Positions 29,901 through 38,089 of a stretch of DNA of 64,000 nucleotides are shown piece by piece. Location of the stretch: NCBI RefSeq assembly GCF_040549045.1, contig NZ_JBEWTB010000001.1, positions 124,001 to 188,000 of the forward strand. The letters run 5' to 3'. This DNA comes from Endozoicomonas sp. NE40 (GTDB taxonomy: Bacteria > Pseudomonadota > Gammaproteobacteria > Pseudomonadales > Endozoicomonadaceae). Position numbers and translations under genes: made by a program. The notes under the pieces were generated by a model. The model was not told where the DNA came from and searched no databases. It was given only the letters and a program-made list of their open reading frames with translations. The first letter of the stretch is position 1. Each line of letters starts with the position of its first letter.

Positions 29901-30335
29901 TTGTCGCCGGAGCATCAGTGGCTGGCGCTGGCACAACTGATGACTCTGGGGGGGCTGACGGAAACGGAAGATGGCCTGAACCCGGTGGCGGCACTGCTGA
30001 CCGGCTTCCCGGTGGATACTCCGGTAACGGGCCTGCCCGCTTTGAACGAACAGCAGCGTAACGACTGCACCACTCTGTTAACCACCGTCGTACAGCAGTG
30101 GCAGGCGCTGAAAGGCATGTCTGGCCAGAGTCTGCAACAACTGTTTATTCAGCGTACCGGCTATCTCGACCAGACTGCCAATGGCTGGCGTCTGACCACG
30201 GAACACAAGCCCCAGGACATTCTGTTGCAGGCGTTGCCATGGCCGGTGTCGGTGGTGCGGCTGCCGTGGATGGATTCGTTACTGGCAGTGGAGTGGGATA
30301 GCGGCCCCGGTGGGCTGTGGCGACCGTTTCAATAA
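26970..30335 (+). CDS. eCIS tape measure protein (Afp14-like)
   Basis: An 1121-residue protein in the Afp14 position that is thought to set tube length and fill the lumen. It has conserved helical ends (IRRTELNLSFPDSQPENQRL at the start; PWPVSVVRLPWMDSLLAVEW at the end), Leu/Gln/Arg-rich helices throughout, and a long polar, probably disordered central region at about 390-600. WHRLEGLFQERL and the terminal PW-VS-VRLPWM phrase are typical of contractile-injection-system tape measures. Only 3 bp separate it from the preceding gene. Confidence 0.87.
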   Translation: MATPPAPVRIRRTELNLSFPDSQPENQRLSRRFEKALRHSLTRIPDRLLPQTDEPVHLGTLNLDLGNFDFDPGNLSHWHRLEGLFQERLRQQLLALLKQASSVARPNEQSDGRGLSRQSRQSSVITGPVTTSATGTGENIDLLPEGAGLSVGSPENPTISGSSSSSNLSPSHRQRLAAVAAVTTPLKRLLALLPVSGSQPGQAGVSTTRSAPLASRRALASLSAELHRSGQSPSLPEALRRVLAELVSDLEQWLAPTPATEQLIPQLAQLLRPLQQAARFSRANHLVTDEQQILAVLDKPFRASEDQANQVEVSCIALEAALGALIVRRQLAPALAAKLGLWLSRQATLSAPLRIRRLQALHRYLRQRPEASSPLTDLPAFAGQSEINDVPASGLSSSFTPEDDLPALHKQQRQSRLLPEATDLSSEDDDGQTRSDTNRARTPKKTATPLATIAPSLSGNFEERRDKVEIMDGQPSDTPPVNSSLLIAGEQTSGGQEDHSPVTGTTSSRRSLPDLPDASGANSASVPHKGTRVDRGVSSTSATTDHGDKDSDRKKAAVTPLPLDSGRDKTLSGEMPSLPSATRIAWMVESLLADPTLPCHLARDLSLWQQRFERLPPLSRYRWLEALHQRLQHRPAVKKPDSDHELHHPVATSNDRDYHRLYRQFVTSWASAPVHSLAMEWTTTVQQFGAALVQAEHRLALSEAVQRLFVVISVAAERHTDMAGWLRRYRKRWRQWLGQLDPVAQKLSFINREHLWTDRQPVLSGWPTGALIVELDRQLDRQRRQLDHCKRSRKPLAILLQGCLAVNIDQPVDLPTACRSWLELQPPGPASLKQAMEELLARPEPLTPDTIRNIVKEAEQALNTETGQRTDQLKRLRQLTADVFCSPPGSDLEVRFRSVSLPEPPGEAVQDDEVTPLPDTFREQGEKLLKALRQALRPAVHHHPMENDLLVSGAGLVLFWPHLRRLFAPLLNDRQQWLSPEHQWLALAQLMTLGGLTETEDGLNPVAALLTGFPVDTPVTGLPALNEQQRNDCTTLLTTVVQQWQALKGMSGQSLQQLFIQRTGYLDQTANGWRLTTEHKPQDILLQALPWPVSVVRLPWMDSLLAVEWDSGPGGLWRPFQ

Positions 30336-30458
30336 CTGGCTTGATAAACCGCTGAATTTTTTGAGGATTTCAGTCTGAAATAAATCTCCTTAAATGCCCT
30401 TATCCCTTGACTGGCAAGGGATTGCGGCCTGAAACAGGAGTGAGGAAAGGAACCTGAA

Positions 30459-30508
30459 TTTCAAGGAATAAACAATTTCAAGTAACAAACAATTTCAAGG
30501 AATAAACC
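30459..30508 (+). repeat. Three tandem 17-bp units before the lysozyme gene
   Basis: TTTCAAGGAATAAACAA, TTTCAAGTAACAAACAA and TTTCAAGGAATAAACC follow each other from 30459 to the lysozyme ATG. Units 1 and 3 each contain AAGGA; the last serves as the ribosome site. They occupy part of the 173-bp gap after the tape-measure gene, which has no clear terminator. Confidence 0.7.
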
Positions 30509-30922
30509 ATGTCAGAATCGCTGACCGAGACGCTTATACGCCACGAAGGCATACAACTAAGACCTTACACCGATACCGTGGGCAAGCTCACCATCGGTGT
30601 GGGCCGGAACCTTGATGACCTTGGTATCACCCGTGATGAAGCCCTGGTGCTGCTGGCGAATGACATCGCCCGCGCCCGTTCCGAGCTGATACGTTGCTAC
30701 CCCTGGGTCGAGCAGTTGAATCCGGTTCGTCAGGACGCCCTGGTGAATATGGTGTTTAACCTTGGCCTGCCCGCTTTCAGCGGCTTCCGGAAAATGCTTG
30801 CAGCCCTGCAGGACAGAAACTTTGAACAGGCAGCAAAGGAAATGCTGGATTCCCGCTGGGCGACCCAGGTGCATGGTCGTGCCAGTGAACTGGCTGACCG
30901 GATCGAACGGGGGAGAGTATGA
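30509..30922 (+). CDS. T4-type lysozyme (GH24 muramidase)
   Basis: A 137-residue endolysin-like muramidase. The catalytic triad is visible with T4 spacing: Glu13 (IRHEG), Asp22 (YTDTVG) and Thr28 (KLTIGVGRNL), versus 11/20/26 in T4. The C-terminal RWATQVHGRASELADRI is also typical. No signal peptide is seen, so it would need a holin or lysis to reach the wall, or act as part of the particle. It overlaps the ATPase start by ATGA. A probable holin is encoded at 35.05 kb. Confidence 0.94.
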   Translation: MSESLTETLIRHEGIQLRPYTDTVGKLTIGVGRNLDDLGITRDEALVLLANDIARARSELIRCYPWVEQLNPVRQDALVNMVFNLGLPAFSGFRKMLAALQDRNFEQAAKEMLDSRWATQVHGRASELADRIERGRV

Positions 30923-32988
30923 ACAGACCTGCTGACCCTGAATACGACAGTCGCCTGCTGGAAGAGATGGCGGCACTGGCCCGGCTTGTGGATGGTGCCT
31001 GGCATCTGGCCTGCAGCACGAATGAGAGTGATGACCGGGAAATGGATGAGCAGACCTGGGTGACTCTGCGGGATGAGGCGCTGGCCAGCCTCGGGCAAAG
31101 CCCGGTGATGGAACAGCTGAAAACCCGGTTTCACCTGAACAACTGGGAGCTGGCGCTGGCAGGGCTGTGCGCCCTGCCCCAGCTTGATCCCCGTTACCAG
31201 AAAGTGTTTGCCGACCTGAATCCTGCCGGTCAGCCGGTCGCCTGTCTGGAACTGTTGCTGAACCTTCTGTGTCCGGCTCCCCATAGGAAGCGGCAATGGC
31301 TGCGTGACCTGCTGGACGACAGCAGTCTGTTTCGCTGGCGGTTGCTGCGCTTTGCTGATGACAATGTGTCGGAAGCCTATGTACTGACAACGCCGCTGTG
31401 GCTCTCTCCCGACCTGCTGATGCGATTGATGGGCAGTGATGCCTGCGACCTGGCATCTGCCGATGAATGCCTGACCCGACTGGCAGTGGTTGAACATCCC
31501 TGCCCGCCGGTAACTGACCAGCGACCTCCATCGTCTGCTGCCCTGGTGCAGCTTCAGGGTGAAACCGGCAGTGGCCGGCGTACCTTTGCTCAAACCGTGG
31601 CTGAAGGAAGGCCGGTGTTCCAGCTGGACGGTGAACGACTGATGCAGCACAGTGATTACACCAGGGTGCTGGTCGACTGTCTGTGTCATATTTCCCTGCA
31701 TGGGGGCGAGCTGCTCTGGCCCGGTGGCATGACACTGCTGCGGGAAAAAACAGCCCTGTCAGCCCTTCTGGTTGAGTGGCTGGGTATAACCGGGTCGCGC
31801 TGCTGGCTGGTTGAGGCGGAAGAATCTTCCTGGCCTCCGGCGCTGGCACCGCTGTTGCCGGTAACTATACGGTTTGACCGGCCTGACCGGGAACACTGCG
31901 CAGCTCTGTGGCAGGCAATGGCTGGATACTATTTATCTGATAACTATTTATCTGACAGCGATCCGGCAGACCCCTCCCTGTGGGCGACAGTGGCAGAGCA
32001 CTACCAGCTGTTGCCGGGTACGATGCTGCAGGTGGTTCTGTCATTGCAGGCCCGTACTGACGACCAGCCTCTGACGACTTCTGTAGTTTTCCGGGAATGC
32101 CTGAACCAGACCCCCGCCACCCTGTCGGGGCTGGCGACCCGGGTAACGCCGGTCTACGGCCTTGATGATGTGATTGTTAACGACGATACCCACCGGCATC
32201 TGCAGGAAATTATTCACCGCTACCAGCAGCGGGAGAACCTTTATAAGCAGAAACTCTGCGCTACCCGGGGGCTGCTGGCCTTGTTCTGGGGTAAACCGGG
32301 TACAGGTAAGACCATGGTGGCGGAAGCCTTGTCCGATGCCCTGAACCTGCCCCTGTATAAAGCCAACCTGGCGTCCATTTCCAGCAAATGGATTGGTGAA
32401 ACGGAAAAGCATCTTGCCGCCCTGTTTGATGATGCGGAACGGCACAACGGCCTGTTGTTTTTTGATGAGGCCGACGCAGTGTTCTCACGGCGGAGCCAGG
32501 TTGAAAGCAGCCATGATAAAAACGCTAATCTCGGCGTCAGTTATCTGTTGCAGCGTATGGAGCATTTTCATGGATTGCTGGTGCTGGCGACCAATTTCAA
32601 AGGCAATCTGGACCCCGCTTTTATGCGACGTATGCATTTCAGTGTGGAGTTCACTCAGCCTGATGCTGATGACCGGTTGAGTATCTGGCGACACTGGCTG
32701 GGCAAGGTGCAGGCAGATAGTGACCTTGATGAAGCCTGGCTTGCCACGCAGCTGGAGCTGTCTGGCGCGCAGATTCGCAATATTGTCCAGCACAGCGCCT
32801 CGCAGGCGATTGGTACCGGAACGGGCATGATCAGCCGGGACATCCTGGCTCGTGCTATTTACCGGGAATCCCAGAAAAACGACAACAGCTTTTTAATGTC
32901 TACCCGTCTGGCCAGCTGGCACGACCTGAAGCTTTCGGGTGATCCGGCTGACCGACAGATGAACGATCAGGAGTCATGGCATGAGTGA
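30919..32988 (+). CDS. eCIS AAA+ ATPase (Afp15-like)
   Basis: A 689-residue AAA+ protein found in nearly all eCIS loci. Walker A GKPGTGKT is at residues 458-465, Walker B LLFFDEADA has Asp516/Glu517, and VLATNFKGNLDPAFMRRM supplies sensor-1 and the arginine finger region. The N-terminal ~350 residues include a second degenerate ATPase-like part (LQGETGSGRRTFAQ). It is proposed to help particle assembly. It overlaps lysozyme by 4 bp and the terminator gene by 8 bp. Confidence 0.95.
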   Translation: MNRPADPEYDSRLLEEMAALARLVDGAWHLACSTNESDDREMDEQTWVTLRDEALASLGQSPVMEQLKTRFHLNNWELALAGLCALPQLDPRYQKVFADLNPAGQPVACLELLLNLLCPAPHRKRQWLRDLLDDSSLFRWRLLRFADDNVSEAYVLTTPLWLSPDLLMRLMGSDACDLASADECLTRLAVVEHPCPPVTDQRPPSSAALVQLQGETGSGRRTFAQTVAEGRPVFQLDGERLMQHSDYTRVLVDCLCHISLHGGELLWPGGMTLLREKTALSALLVEWLGITGSRCWLVEAEESSWPPALAPLLPVTIRFDRPDREHCAALWQAMAGYYLSDNYLSDSDPADPSLWATVAEHYQLLPGTMLQVVLSLQARTDDQPLTTSVVFRECLNQTPATLSGLATRVTPVYGLDDVIVNDDTHRHLQEIIHRYQQRENLYKQKLCATRGLLALFWGKPGTGKTMVAEALSDALNLPLYKANLASISSKWIGETEKHLAALFDDAERHNGLLFFDEADAVFSRRSQVESSHDKNANLGVSYLLQRMEHFHGLLVLATNFKGNLDPAFMRRMHFSVEFTQPDADDRLSIWRHWLGKVQADSDLDEAWLATQLELSGAQIRNIVQHSASQAIGTGTGMISRDILARAIYRESQKNDNSFLMSTRLASWHDLKLSGDPADRQMNDQESWHE

Positions 32989-33919
32989 AGAAGCCGTTCC
33001 CGCTGAACTGTATATTGCCCCTTTTGAAGCCACGTCCAGGGCGTTGAAAGCCCTGATTCGGCGGGATGCCCTGAATCAGGAAAACCACGGCGACCAGATC
33101 GAGATCCGCTTTGATGTGCCGGATCAGGATTTTATTAACAGTCTGCCTGAGTTTCCGGTGGTGAACGTCTACCTGACCAGTTTTTCAGAAAACACTACCC
33201 GGCGGCAGAGTGAGCCTTTTCAACTTAAAAGCACCGACAAACCCGCAGGGCGCGGCACAATTGTAAGGCGTCCCAAGTATATCGACCTGTTTTATATGGT
33301 GTCGGTGTGGAGTCGTAGTCAGGAGGAACGCGCCCTGACCGAGCAGTATCTGTTGTCGCGCCTGCTGCAAAGTCTGGGCAAACACGAGGTGGTTCCGGAA
33401 GAGCTGATGATTGCTGAAAATTACCTGTATGGGGTGACGATGCTGCAGATGCTGAGTGACGACGATCGTCGTTCACAGGGGGAGTTCTGGAATGCCCTGG
33501 GGTCAGCACCGCGTCCGGCCCTTAACCTGCAGCTGACAGTGCCGGTTCCGGTACACGAGCCAGAGGATACACCAATTGTTCTCGACATTAATCGTCACCT
33601 GCGGGATTACGACACCCTGATGCACGATGAAACTCCACCCACTCCACAGACCAAGGCCCTGGCCGGTCAGGTGGCGCTGAACGGGTTGGATTACCAGAAT
33701 TTTTCGGTGCAGGCCGTTCGTACCAGCGACCTGTCGATTGAACAGCGAACCCTTAATCCTATTGGACTCTATGCCTTTAACGTGCTGGAACCGGGCGAAT
33801 ATATGATACGGCTGATGAACAACACCACTGGCTCCGCCATCCAGACGGGTTATGCGACAGTGCAGCGTAACAGTGAAGGCGAATTTGAGACGCAGGAAGT
33901 GGATTTTTCAACACTCTGA
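32981..33919 (+). CDS. eCIS tube terminator (Afp16-like, DUF4255)
   Basis: A 312-residue protein with an N-terminal DUF4255-type domain: LPEFPVVNVYLTSFSENTTR, then PKYIDLFYMVSVWSRSQEER and LLSRLLQSLGKHEVVP. This caps the distal end of the tube and sheath and stops elongation. The C-terminal ~90 residues form an added beta domain (QVALNGLDYQNFSVQAV ... GEYMIRLMNN). The start overlaps the ATPase stop (ATGAGTGA). It is the last gene of the structural run. Confidence 0.9.
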   Translation: MSEEAVPAELYIAPFEATSRALKALIRRDALNQENHGDQIEIRFDVPDQDFINSLPEFPVVNVYLTSFSENTTRRQSEPFQLKSTDKPAGRGTIVRRPKYIDLFYMVSVWSRSQEERALTEQYLLSRLLQSLGKHEVVPEELMIAENYLYGVTMLQMLSDDDRRSQGEFWNALGSAPRPALNLQLTVPVPVHEPEDTPIVLDINRHLRDYDTLMHDETPPTPQTKALAGQVALNGLDYQNFSVQAVRTSDLSIEQRTLNPIGLYAFNVLEPGEYMIRLMNNTTGSAIQTGYATVQRNSEGEFETQEVDFSTL

Positions 33920-34179
33920 CCCACTTTGGAAAGAAAACTGCTCTGGAAAGAAAGCCGCTCTGGAATGAGCGTGTAAAAAGGCATTATCTGATGACTCAAC
34001 CGGCAATTAGAAACTAAAAAACACAGTTCGTGTTGTTATTAACCCTCCACCGTTCCTGACCAATTGAACAAACCCAGTCCTCGGGATAAAAACTCGAAGA
34101 GGGAATGGCCAGCCTCTCTGTAAAAAAACAATAACGGAGTACTTGTCCCGGTTTCCGGGCAAGAGATACCGGAGGTACG
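33920..34179. other. 260-bp spacer after the eCIS structural operon
   Basis: No gene is visible. The stretch contains two near copies of CTCTGGAAAGAAA/GCTCTGGAA (33940-33965) and a weak stem AACAC/GTGTT with flanking A and T runs near 34017-34036 that could terminate the operon. The downstream gene has its own strong ribosome site (GGAGGTACG), so a promoter probably lies here, but no clear boxes stand out. Confidence 0.4.
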
Positions 34180-34407
34180 ATGGAGTTGGCAGTTTATATT
34201 CAAAAGTACTCGGACGAAGCCGCCGCCGAGTTGTTTGGTGTCACCAAACGAACCATCGCCGCATGGCGACGGATGGAGCGGGCGCCCAGGCCGGTTCAGT
34301 CCATGCACATCATTAAGCAGACCCAGGGAAAAGTCAGCTGGGAAGGCATCTACAAACCCTACGCCCGATACCGCGAGCGGCAAAGCCGCAAGGCTTCTGA
34401 ATCCTGA
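34180..34407 (+). CDS. Cro-like helix-turn-helix regulator
   Basis: A 75-residue DNA-binding protein. Residues about 12-32 (EAAAELFGVTKRTIAAWRR) form a clear helix-turn-helix of the Cro/CI type, followed by a basic tail. GGAGG is an ideal ribosome site before the ATG. It is followed after 12 bp by the Q-like gene, recalling lambdoid control modules. It probably represses its own or the eCIS promoter. Confidence 0.8.
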   Translation: MELAVYIQKYSDEAAAELFGVTKRTIAAWRRMERAPRPVQSMHIIKQTQGKVSWEGIYKPYARYRERQSRKASES

Positions 34408-34419
34408 CCGGGGAAATCC

Positions 34420-34977
34420 ATGAATCCAAAACAGTTAATGCTGCTGCTCAATCCCAAAGGGCAGTCATGGTCTCCTGCTCCCCGGAATGCGGGCAAAGCG
34501 GGAACCGTACAGTCCCAGCTGCGCTGGGAAGATGTGGCCTCGGCGCTGGGGGCTGGCCAGCTGGCGCCGTTGTCGTATTACCTGGTCCGGGCCAAGTACT
34601 GTCAGGACGACAGCTCGGTTGAGCCTCTGCTGGCGCTGGTGCTGAAGGAGACCAGCGCTCTGGCAAAGGCTAACCGGTGGCAGGCGCGTAAGGACACTTT
34701 ACAGTCTCTGGCGCATCTGGCCTGTTATGAATCCCTGGACACCCAGTTGTGTAAAAGTTGTGGTGGGCGGGGTTACAGCCAGGCGGGTAAAGCGTGCCGG
34801 GTGTGTCGTGGGTATGGACGACATCCGATGAGTGCCAGGGCTCGCTACCGGATGGCGGGCATTGATAAACGCAACTGGGAACGTCGATGGCTGTCCCGGT
34901 ACGAGCAACTTTACCAGGCGTTATGTGACGCAGAGGACTGTGCTCTGGCACACCTCTCGCATCAGCTCGGCTCTTAG
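34420..34977 (+). CDS. Lambda-Q-like late antitermination protein
   Basis: A 185-residue protein resembling lambdoid Q antiterminators. Its zinc-finger part is CKSCGGRGYSQAGKACRVCR at about 121-140, followed by the Q-like sequence PMSARARYRMAGI, a Trp-containing helix and LSRYEQLYQALCDAEDCALA. Q proteins bind near a promoter and let RNA polymerase run through terminators into late genes. Here the natural client would be the 29-kb eCIS run or the lysis genes. The alternative is a DnaJ-type zinc-finger regulator. Confidence 0.72.
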   Translation: MNPKQLMLLLNPKGQSWSPAPRNAGKAGTVQSQLRWEDVASALGAGQLAPLSYYLVRAKYCQDDSSVEPLLALVLKETSALAKANRWQARKDTLQSLAHLACYESLDTQLCKSCGGRGYSQAGKACRVCRGYGRHPMSARARYRMAGIDKRNWERRWLSRYEQLYQALCDAEDCALAHLSHQLGS

Positions 34978-35051
34978 GTTTATTAAGGGGCGAGCCTGAG
35001 CTGCATTATGGACGATGCAGCACCCACCTCCCGACGAGTGAGGAAGACGAC

Positions 35052-35570
35052 ATGGAACAGGGAAAACAAACCAACTGGAAAGACGTGGTTGCCAGCGTTG
35101 CCCCAACGGTTGCAGGGATGCTGGGAGGCCCTCTGGCAGGCGTGGCGGTTAACCTGCTGGCGGAAAATCTGCTTAATGACCCCCAGGCCAGCAAGGACGA
35201 TGTGGCCACTGCGCTCAGTTCTGCCCGTGTGGAAGATTTAAACAAACTCAAGTTACTGGAAAAGGATGTGCGTATTCAGCTTAAAGAGCTGGGAATACGT
35301 GAACACCGTCTTTTGTATGCCGACAAGGCCGACGCCCGCGCCCGGCAAATTGCCCATAAAGACGCCATGCCCGGCATCCTTGCCATTATGCTCACCGTTG
35401 GCTTTTTCGGGGTGATCGCGTTTATGGCAATGGGGGAAATTTCACCCAATAACGAAGTAGTGATGCAGGTCATGCTGGGCGCGCTGTCCACGGCCTGGAT
35501 CGGTGCCATGCAGTTCTTTTTTGGTACGACGCAGTCGAGTCGTGACAAGAATAAGTGGCTTTCCAGATAA
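35052..35570 (+). CDS. Probable phage-type 3-TM holin
   Basis: A 172-residue membrane protein. The Gly/Ala-rich N-terminal segment (VASVAPTVAGMLGGPLAGVA), an acidic/basic middle with YADKADARARQIAHKD, and two C-terminal hydrophobic helices (about 108-130 and 136-160) match the 3-TM holin family of gene-transfer agents. Holins permeabilise the inner membrane and release endolysin. Lysozyme at 30.5 kb supplies the partner. The ribosome site is AGGAAG. Confidence 0.72.
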   Translation: MEQGKQTNWKDVVASVAPTVAGMLGGPLAGVAVNLLAENLLNDPQASKDDVATALSSARVEDLNKLKLLEKDVRIQLKELGIREHRLLYADKADARARQIAHKDAMPGILAIMLTVGFFGVIAFMAMGEISPNNEVVMQVMLGALSTAWIGAMQFFFGTTQSSRDKNKWLSR

Positions 35571-35626
35571 AAGCGCACGATAAACGACCATGATAAAAGA
35601 TAAAGCCATCTAATAAGGATAACGCT

Positions 35627-36019
35627 ATGTACGCCGAAGCACAGAAGCCTGCCACAAAGAAACCCGCTCCAAAAACTGCAGCTCCGCTGATTCAGAAAAA
35701 GAAAAATAACACTGGCCTGCCCGATAATGTTAAAGGGGGTATTGAATCCCTGTCCGGCATGAGCATGGATCATGTGAAAGTACACTATAACTCTCCCAAG
35801 CCTGCCCAGCTGAATGCTCATGCCTATACGCAGGGTTCGGATATTCATGTGGCTTCCGGGCAGGAAAAGCATGTTGCTCATGAAGCCTGGCATGTGGTGC
35901 AGCAGGCGAAGGGGCGGGTGAAGCCTACGACAGAAGTCGCTGGGAAGCCGGTGAATGATGATGTGAAGCTGGAGAGGGAGGCGGATGTGATGGGAGCCAG
36001 GGCCAAGGGGGTTGGGTGA
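35627..36019 (+). CDS. DUF4157-domain protein with HExxH motif
   Basis: A 130-residue protein. After a Lys/Pro/Ala-rich tail (1-28) comes a single DUF4157 domain: LSGMSMDHVKVHYNS, HAYTQGSDIHVASGQE and HEAWHVVQQ, with the zinc-protease-like HEAWH at residues 85-89 and a distal EREADVMGARA. DUF4157 proteins are strongly associated with eCIS loci and often sit at the front of cargo proteins. Here it stands alone, immediately before a candidate toxin gene. Function may be protease, or processing/loading helper. Ribosome site AAGGATAA. Confidence 0.88.
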   Translation: MYAEAQKPATKKPAPKTAAPLIQKKKNNTGLPDNVKGGIESLSGMSMDHVKVHYNSPKPAQLNAHAYTQGSDIHVASGQEKHVAHEAWHVVQQAKGRVKPTTEVAGKPVNDDVKLEREADVMGARAKGVG

Positions 36020-36237
36020 TTTATTTGCGGCGCAAGAGCTTGAAGCAGTTCGGTTATAGCTTGATGAAGCAGGTAGTCTGGGGAAGTGGCCTTTTAATAA
36101 CTTTACTTGGTGTTACAAGGCCGTGTTTGTTAAAGAGATAGTGGAAATAAAGTCTGTTTTCTTGCATAGCGATATTTATAGGCAATGAATGAAAGCTTGT
36201 CACAAGCTCTAAAATCTAATTAAAAAAGGTCTGCAAT

Positions 36238-37443
36238 ATGTATGCGTCAAAGAAAAAGCTAGATCCTAATGCGACTATGTTGGCATTACAAGCTAAAAAT
36301 AACGGTAAGCGCGGCAAGGTGGAACGAGGATTGAGTGCTGTTTTAAAACCGGTGATTCAACGAACAGCAAAAGAAGATATAGTCAAAATGGGATTCTCCG
36401 AAGAACAGACGGAAGATTTAAAAACGGTCGTAGGTGGTTGGGTGAATACCAAACAAACCATCAACAACCTCGCATTAACATCTGATCTATGGGTGTCTAT
36501 TCGTCGATATTATAGCGATGATAAAAAGGCTAAAGATTTACTTAACAATCTAAAAGTAAAATTAAATCAGGCATACTTTGATGAGGTGTGTAAGCTGATA
36601 AAAAATGAAGCGCTTCGACCTAAGGTGCTAAATAATTGTGACCAGGAACACTTTTGGGTGTTGCAGGGATTATTCGAAAAGGATAGAGATGCATTAATTA
36701 GTAAAGGAATAGATAACGCTTCTATAGATGCACTTATAGCTTCAGGTGAATTGCCTATGCAGCCTTTGAGCAATCTGGCAAAAGAGGGGGATCTGGAAAA
36801 ATTAGGTGGATTGGGACCACTGAGTAAGTCATATCCTAAATATATAGAAAAATATCGCACCATTGGGGCTGGTGACGCAGCTAAATTTAATACTGTAACT
36901 CCTTGGTTGAAAACACTAGACCATGATTCGCATACGTATTTGAATAGGGCTGCCCCTTCTCTGGACGTACTCTTGGAGATGACTAAGGATGAGCCTTTGA
37001 CAAATAAAACAGTTCGTTGGTTACCGTATGTTAGTGAAGAAGCAAGTCCGGCTAATAATGACACTGCTACTATCAATGGCTCAAAAGCTGAGTACAGATT
37101 AGGTCACTTTTTACGAGGTCATGCACTGCGTTATTTAGATAAAGATATTGCTACAGGGGGTAAGACATTGTGGCCACTTGATACTTCACGCGCCGATGTT
37201 GAATCGGTTTGTAAGGAATTCGATGATGATAAAATTAGAGATGATACTGTGAAAGGTAGTAACTGGGACTATACTCCGACTGGAGGAGGAAAGGCTGCTG
37301 GAATCACGATACGTGCTGCAAATAATTGGGAGGATAAAAAGATCGATCAACTTTTCCCGAAAGAAGGAGGTAAGATTTATTCATCTGAATATGAAAGGCT
37401 TACATCGGTGAGGGCTTTAAGGAGGGACTGGCCGAATCCTTAA
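36238..37443 (+). CDS. Candidate eCIS cargo/toxin, family unknown
   Basis: A 401-residue protein, encoded by DNA much richer in A+T than the eCIS genes. Its N-terminus starts MYA, is basic, and contains PVIQR at about 38-42, echoing the start (MYA...LIQK) of the DUF4157 protein. The middle is helical. The C-terminus has YRLGHFLRGHALRYLD followed by GGKTLWPLDTSRADVES, a layout (RGH-L--, G-, -L-P-) seen in several nuclease-like toxin modules next to DUF4157. No family can be named with certainty. No immunity gene is obvious. Confidence 0.7.
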   Translation: MYASKKKLDPNATMLALQAKNNGKRGKVERGLSAVLKPVIQRTAKEDIVKMGFSEEQTEDLKTVVGGWVNTKQTINNLALTSDLWVSIRRYYSDDKKAKDLLNNLKVKLNQAYFDEVCKLIKNEALRPKVLNNCDQEHFWVLQGLFEKDRDALISKGIDNASIDALIASGELPMQPLSNLAKEGDLEKLGGLGPLSKSYPKYIEKYRTIGAGDAAKFNTVTPWLKTLDHDSHTYLNRAAPSLDVLLEMTKDEPLTNKTVRWLPYVSEEASPANNDTATINGSKAEYRLGHFLRGHALRYLDKDIATGGKTLWPLDTSRADVESVCKEFDDDKIRDDTVKGSNWDYTPTGGGKAAGITIRAANNWEDKKIDQLFPKEGGKIYSSEYERLTSVRALRRDWPNP

Positions 37444-37538
37444 GTGAAAAAAGCAACGGTGTGTGACTATTATTTATAATTTTCAATATTTAAGCGTTTA
37501 TAACCACCCGAAAATAATAAAAAAACAGACCCACATTT

Positions 37539-38015
37539 ATGCACAACACAAAACCCAACCCCCAACCCAGAAAAACCCAACGCACCGGCAACTTCCCCTA
37601 CCGATTCAAAATAACCACCGACTACACCTGCGAATCCGGCTGGCAATTGCCCGAAGCGTTTGACTCAAAGTGGCTGTCGATTTCCACCACGGGCAGGGTC
37701 ACCGTTAAAGCCAACGACAATGGCTACGCCTGGGATGGCTGTACCCCCAAAAAAAGTGTGCTGAATCTGTGGATTATTGGTGTACCCGATGGACATATTA
37801 ACCATCGCACCATGAAGCCTTACACCTATTATGCGTCGCTGGTTCATGATGCGTTGTATCAGTATCTGGATACAGTGCCGGTGTCTAAGAAAAACATCGA
37901 CCGGTTGTTTCTGAGCATGTTGGGGGATTTCAAACTGCGGTTTGTGTATTACGGGGCGGTGCGCCTGTTTGGTGGACGCGGCGTAAAACAACATGGCCTG
38001 CGGAAACAGGGCTGA
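37539..38015 (+). CDS. DUF1353-like phage protein
   Basis: A 158-residue protein with VTVKANDNGYAWDGCTPKKS and YYASLVHDALYQYLD, the conserved core of DUF1353, a family of unknown function common in phages. The C-terminus is basic and slightly hydrophobic. There is no good ribosome site before the ATG (preceded by an A/C-rich stretch), so the start could be different. It lies between the candidate toxin and the second fibre. Confidence 0.75.
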   Translation: MHNTKPNPQPRKTQRTGNFPYRFKITTDYTCESGWQLPEAFDSKWLSISTTGRVTVKANDNGYAWDGCTPKKSVLNLWIIGVPDGHINHRTMKPYTYYASLVHDALYQYLDTVPVSKKNIDRLFLSMLGDFKLRFVYYGAVRLFGGRGVKQHGLRKQG

Positions 38016-38089
38016 CGTCACTCTCTACTCACCCACCACGACTATCAACCATCTTCATTACCCATACATCCCAACGGGAAGGATAAACC

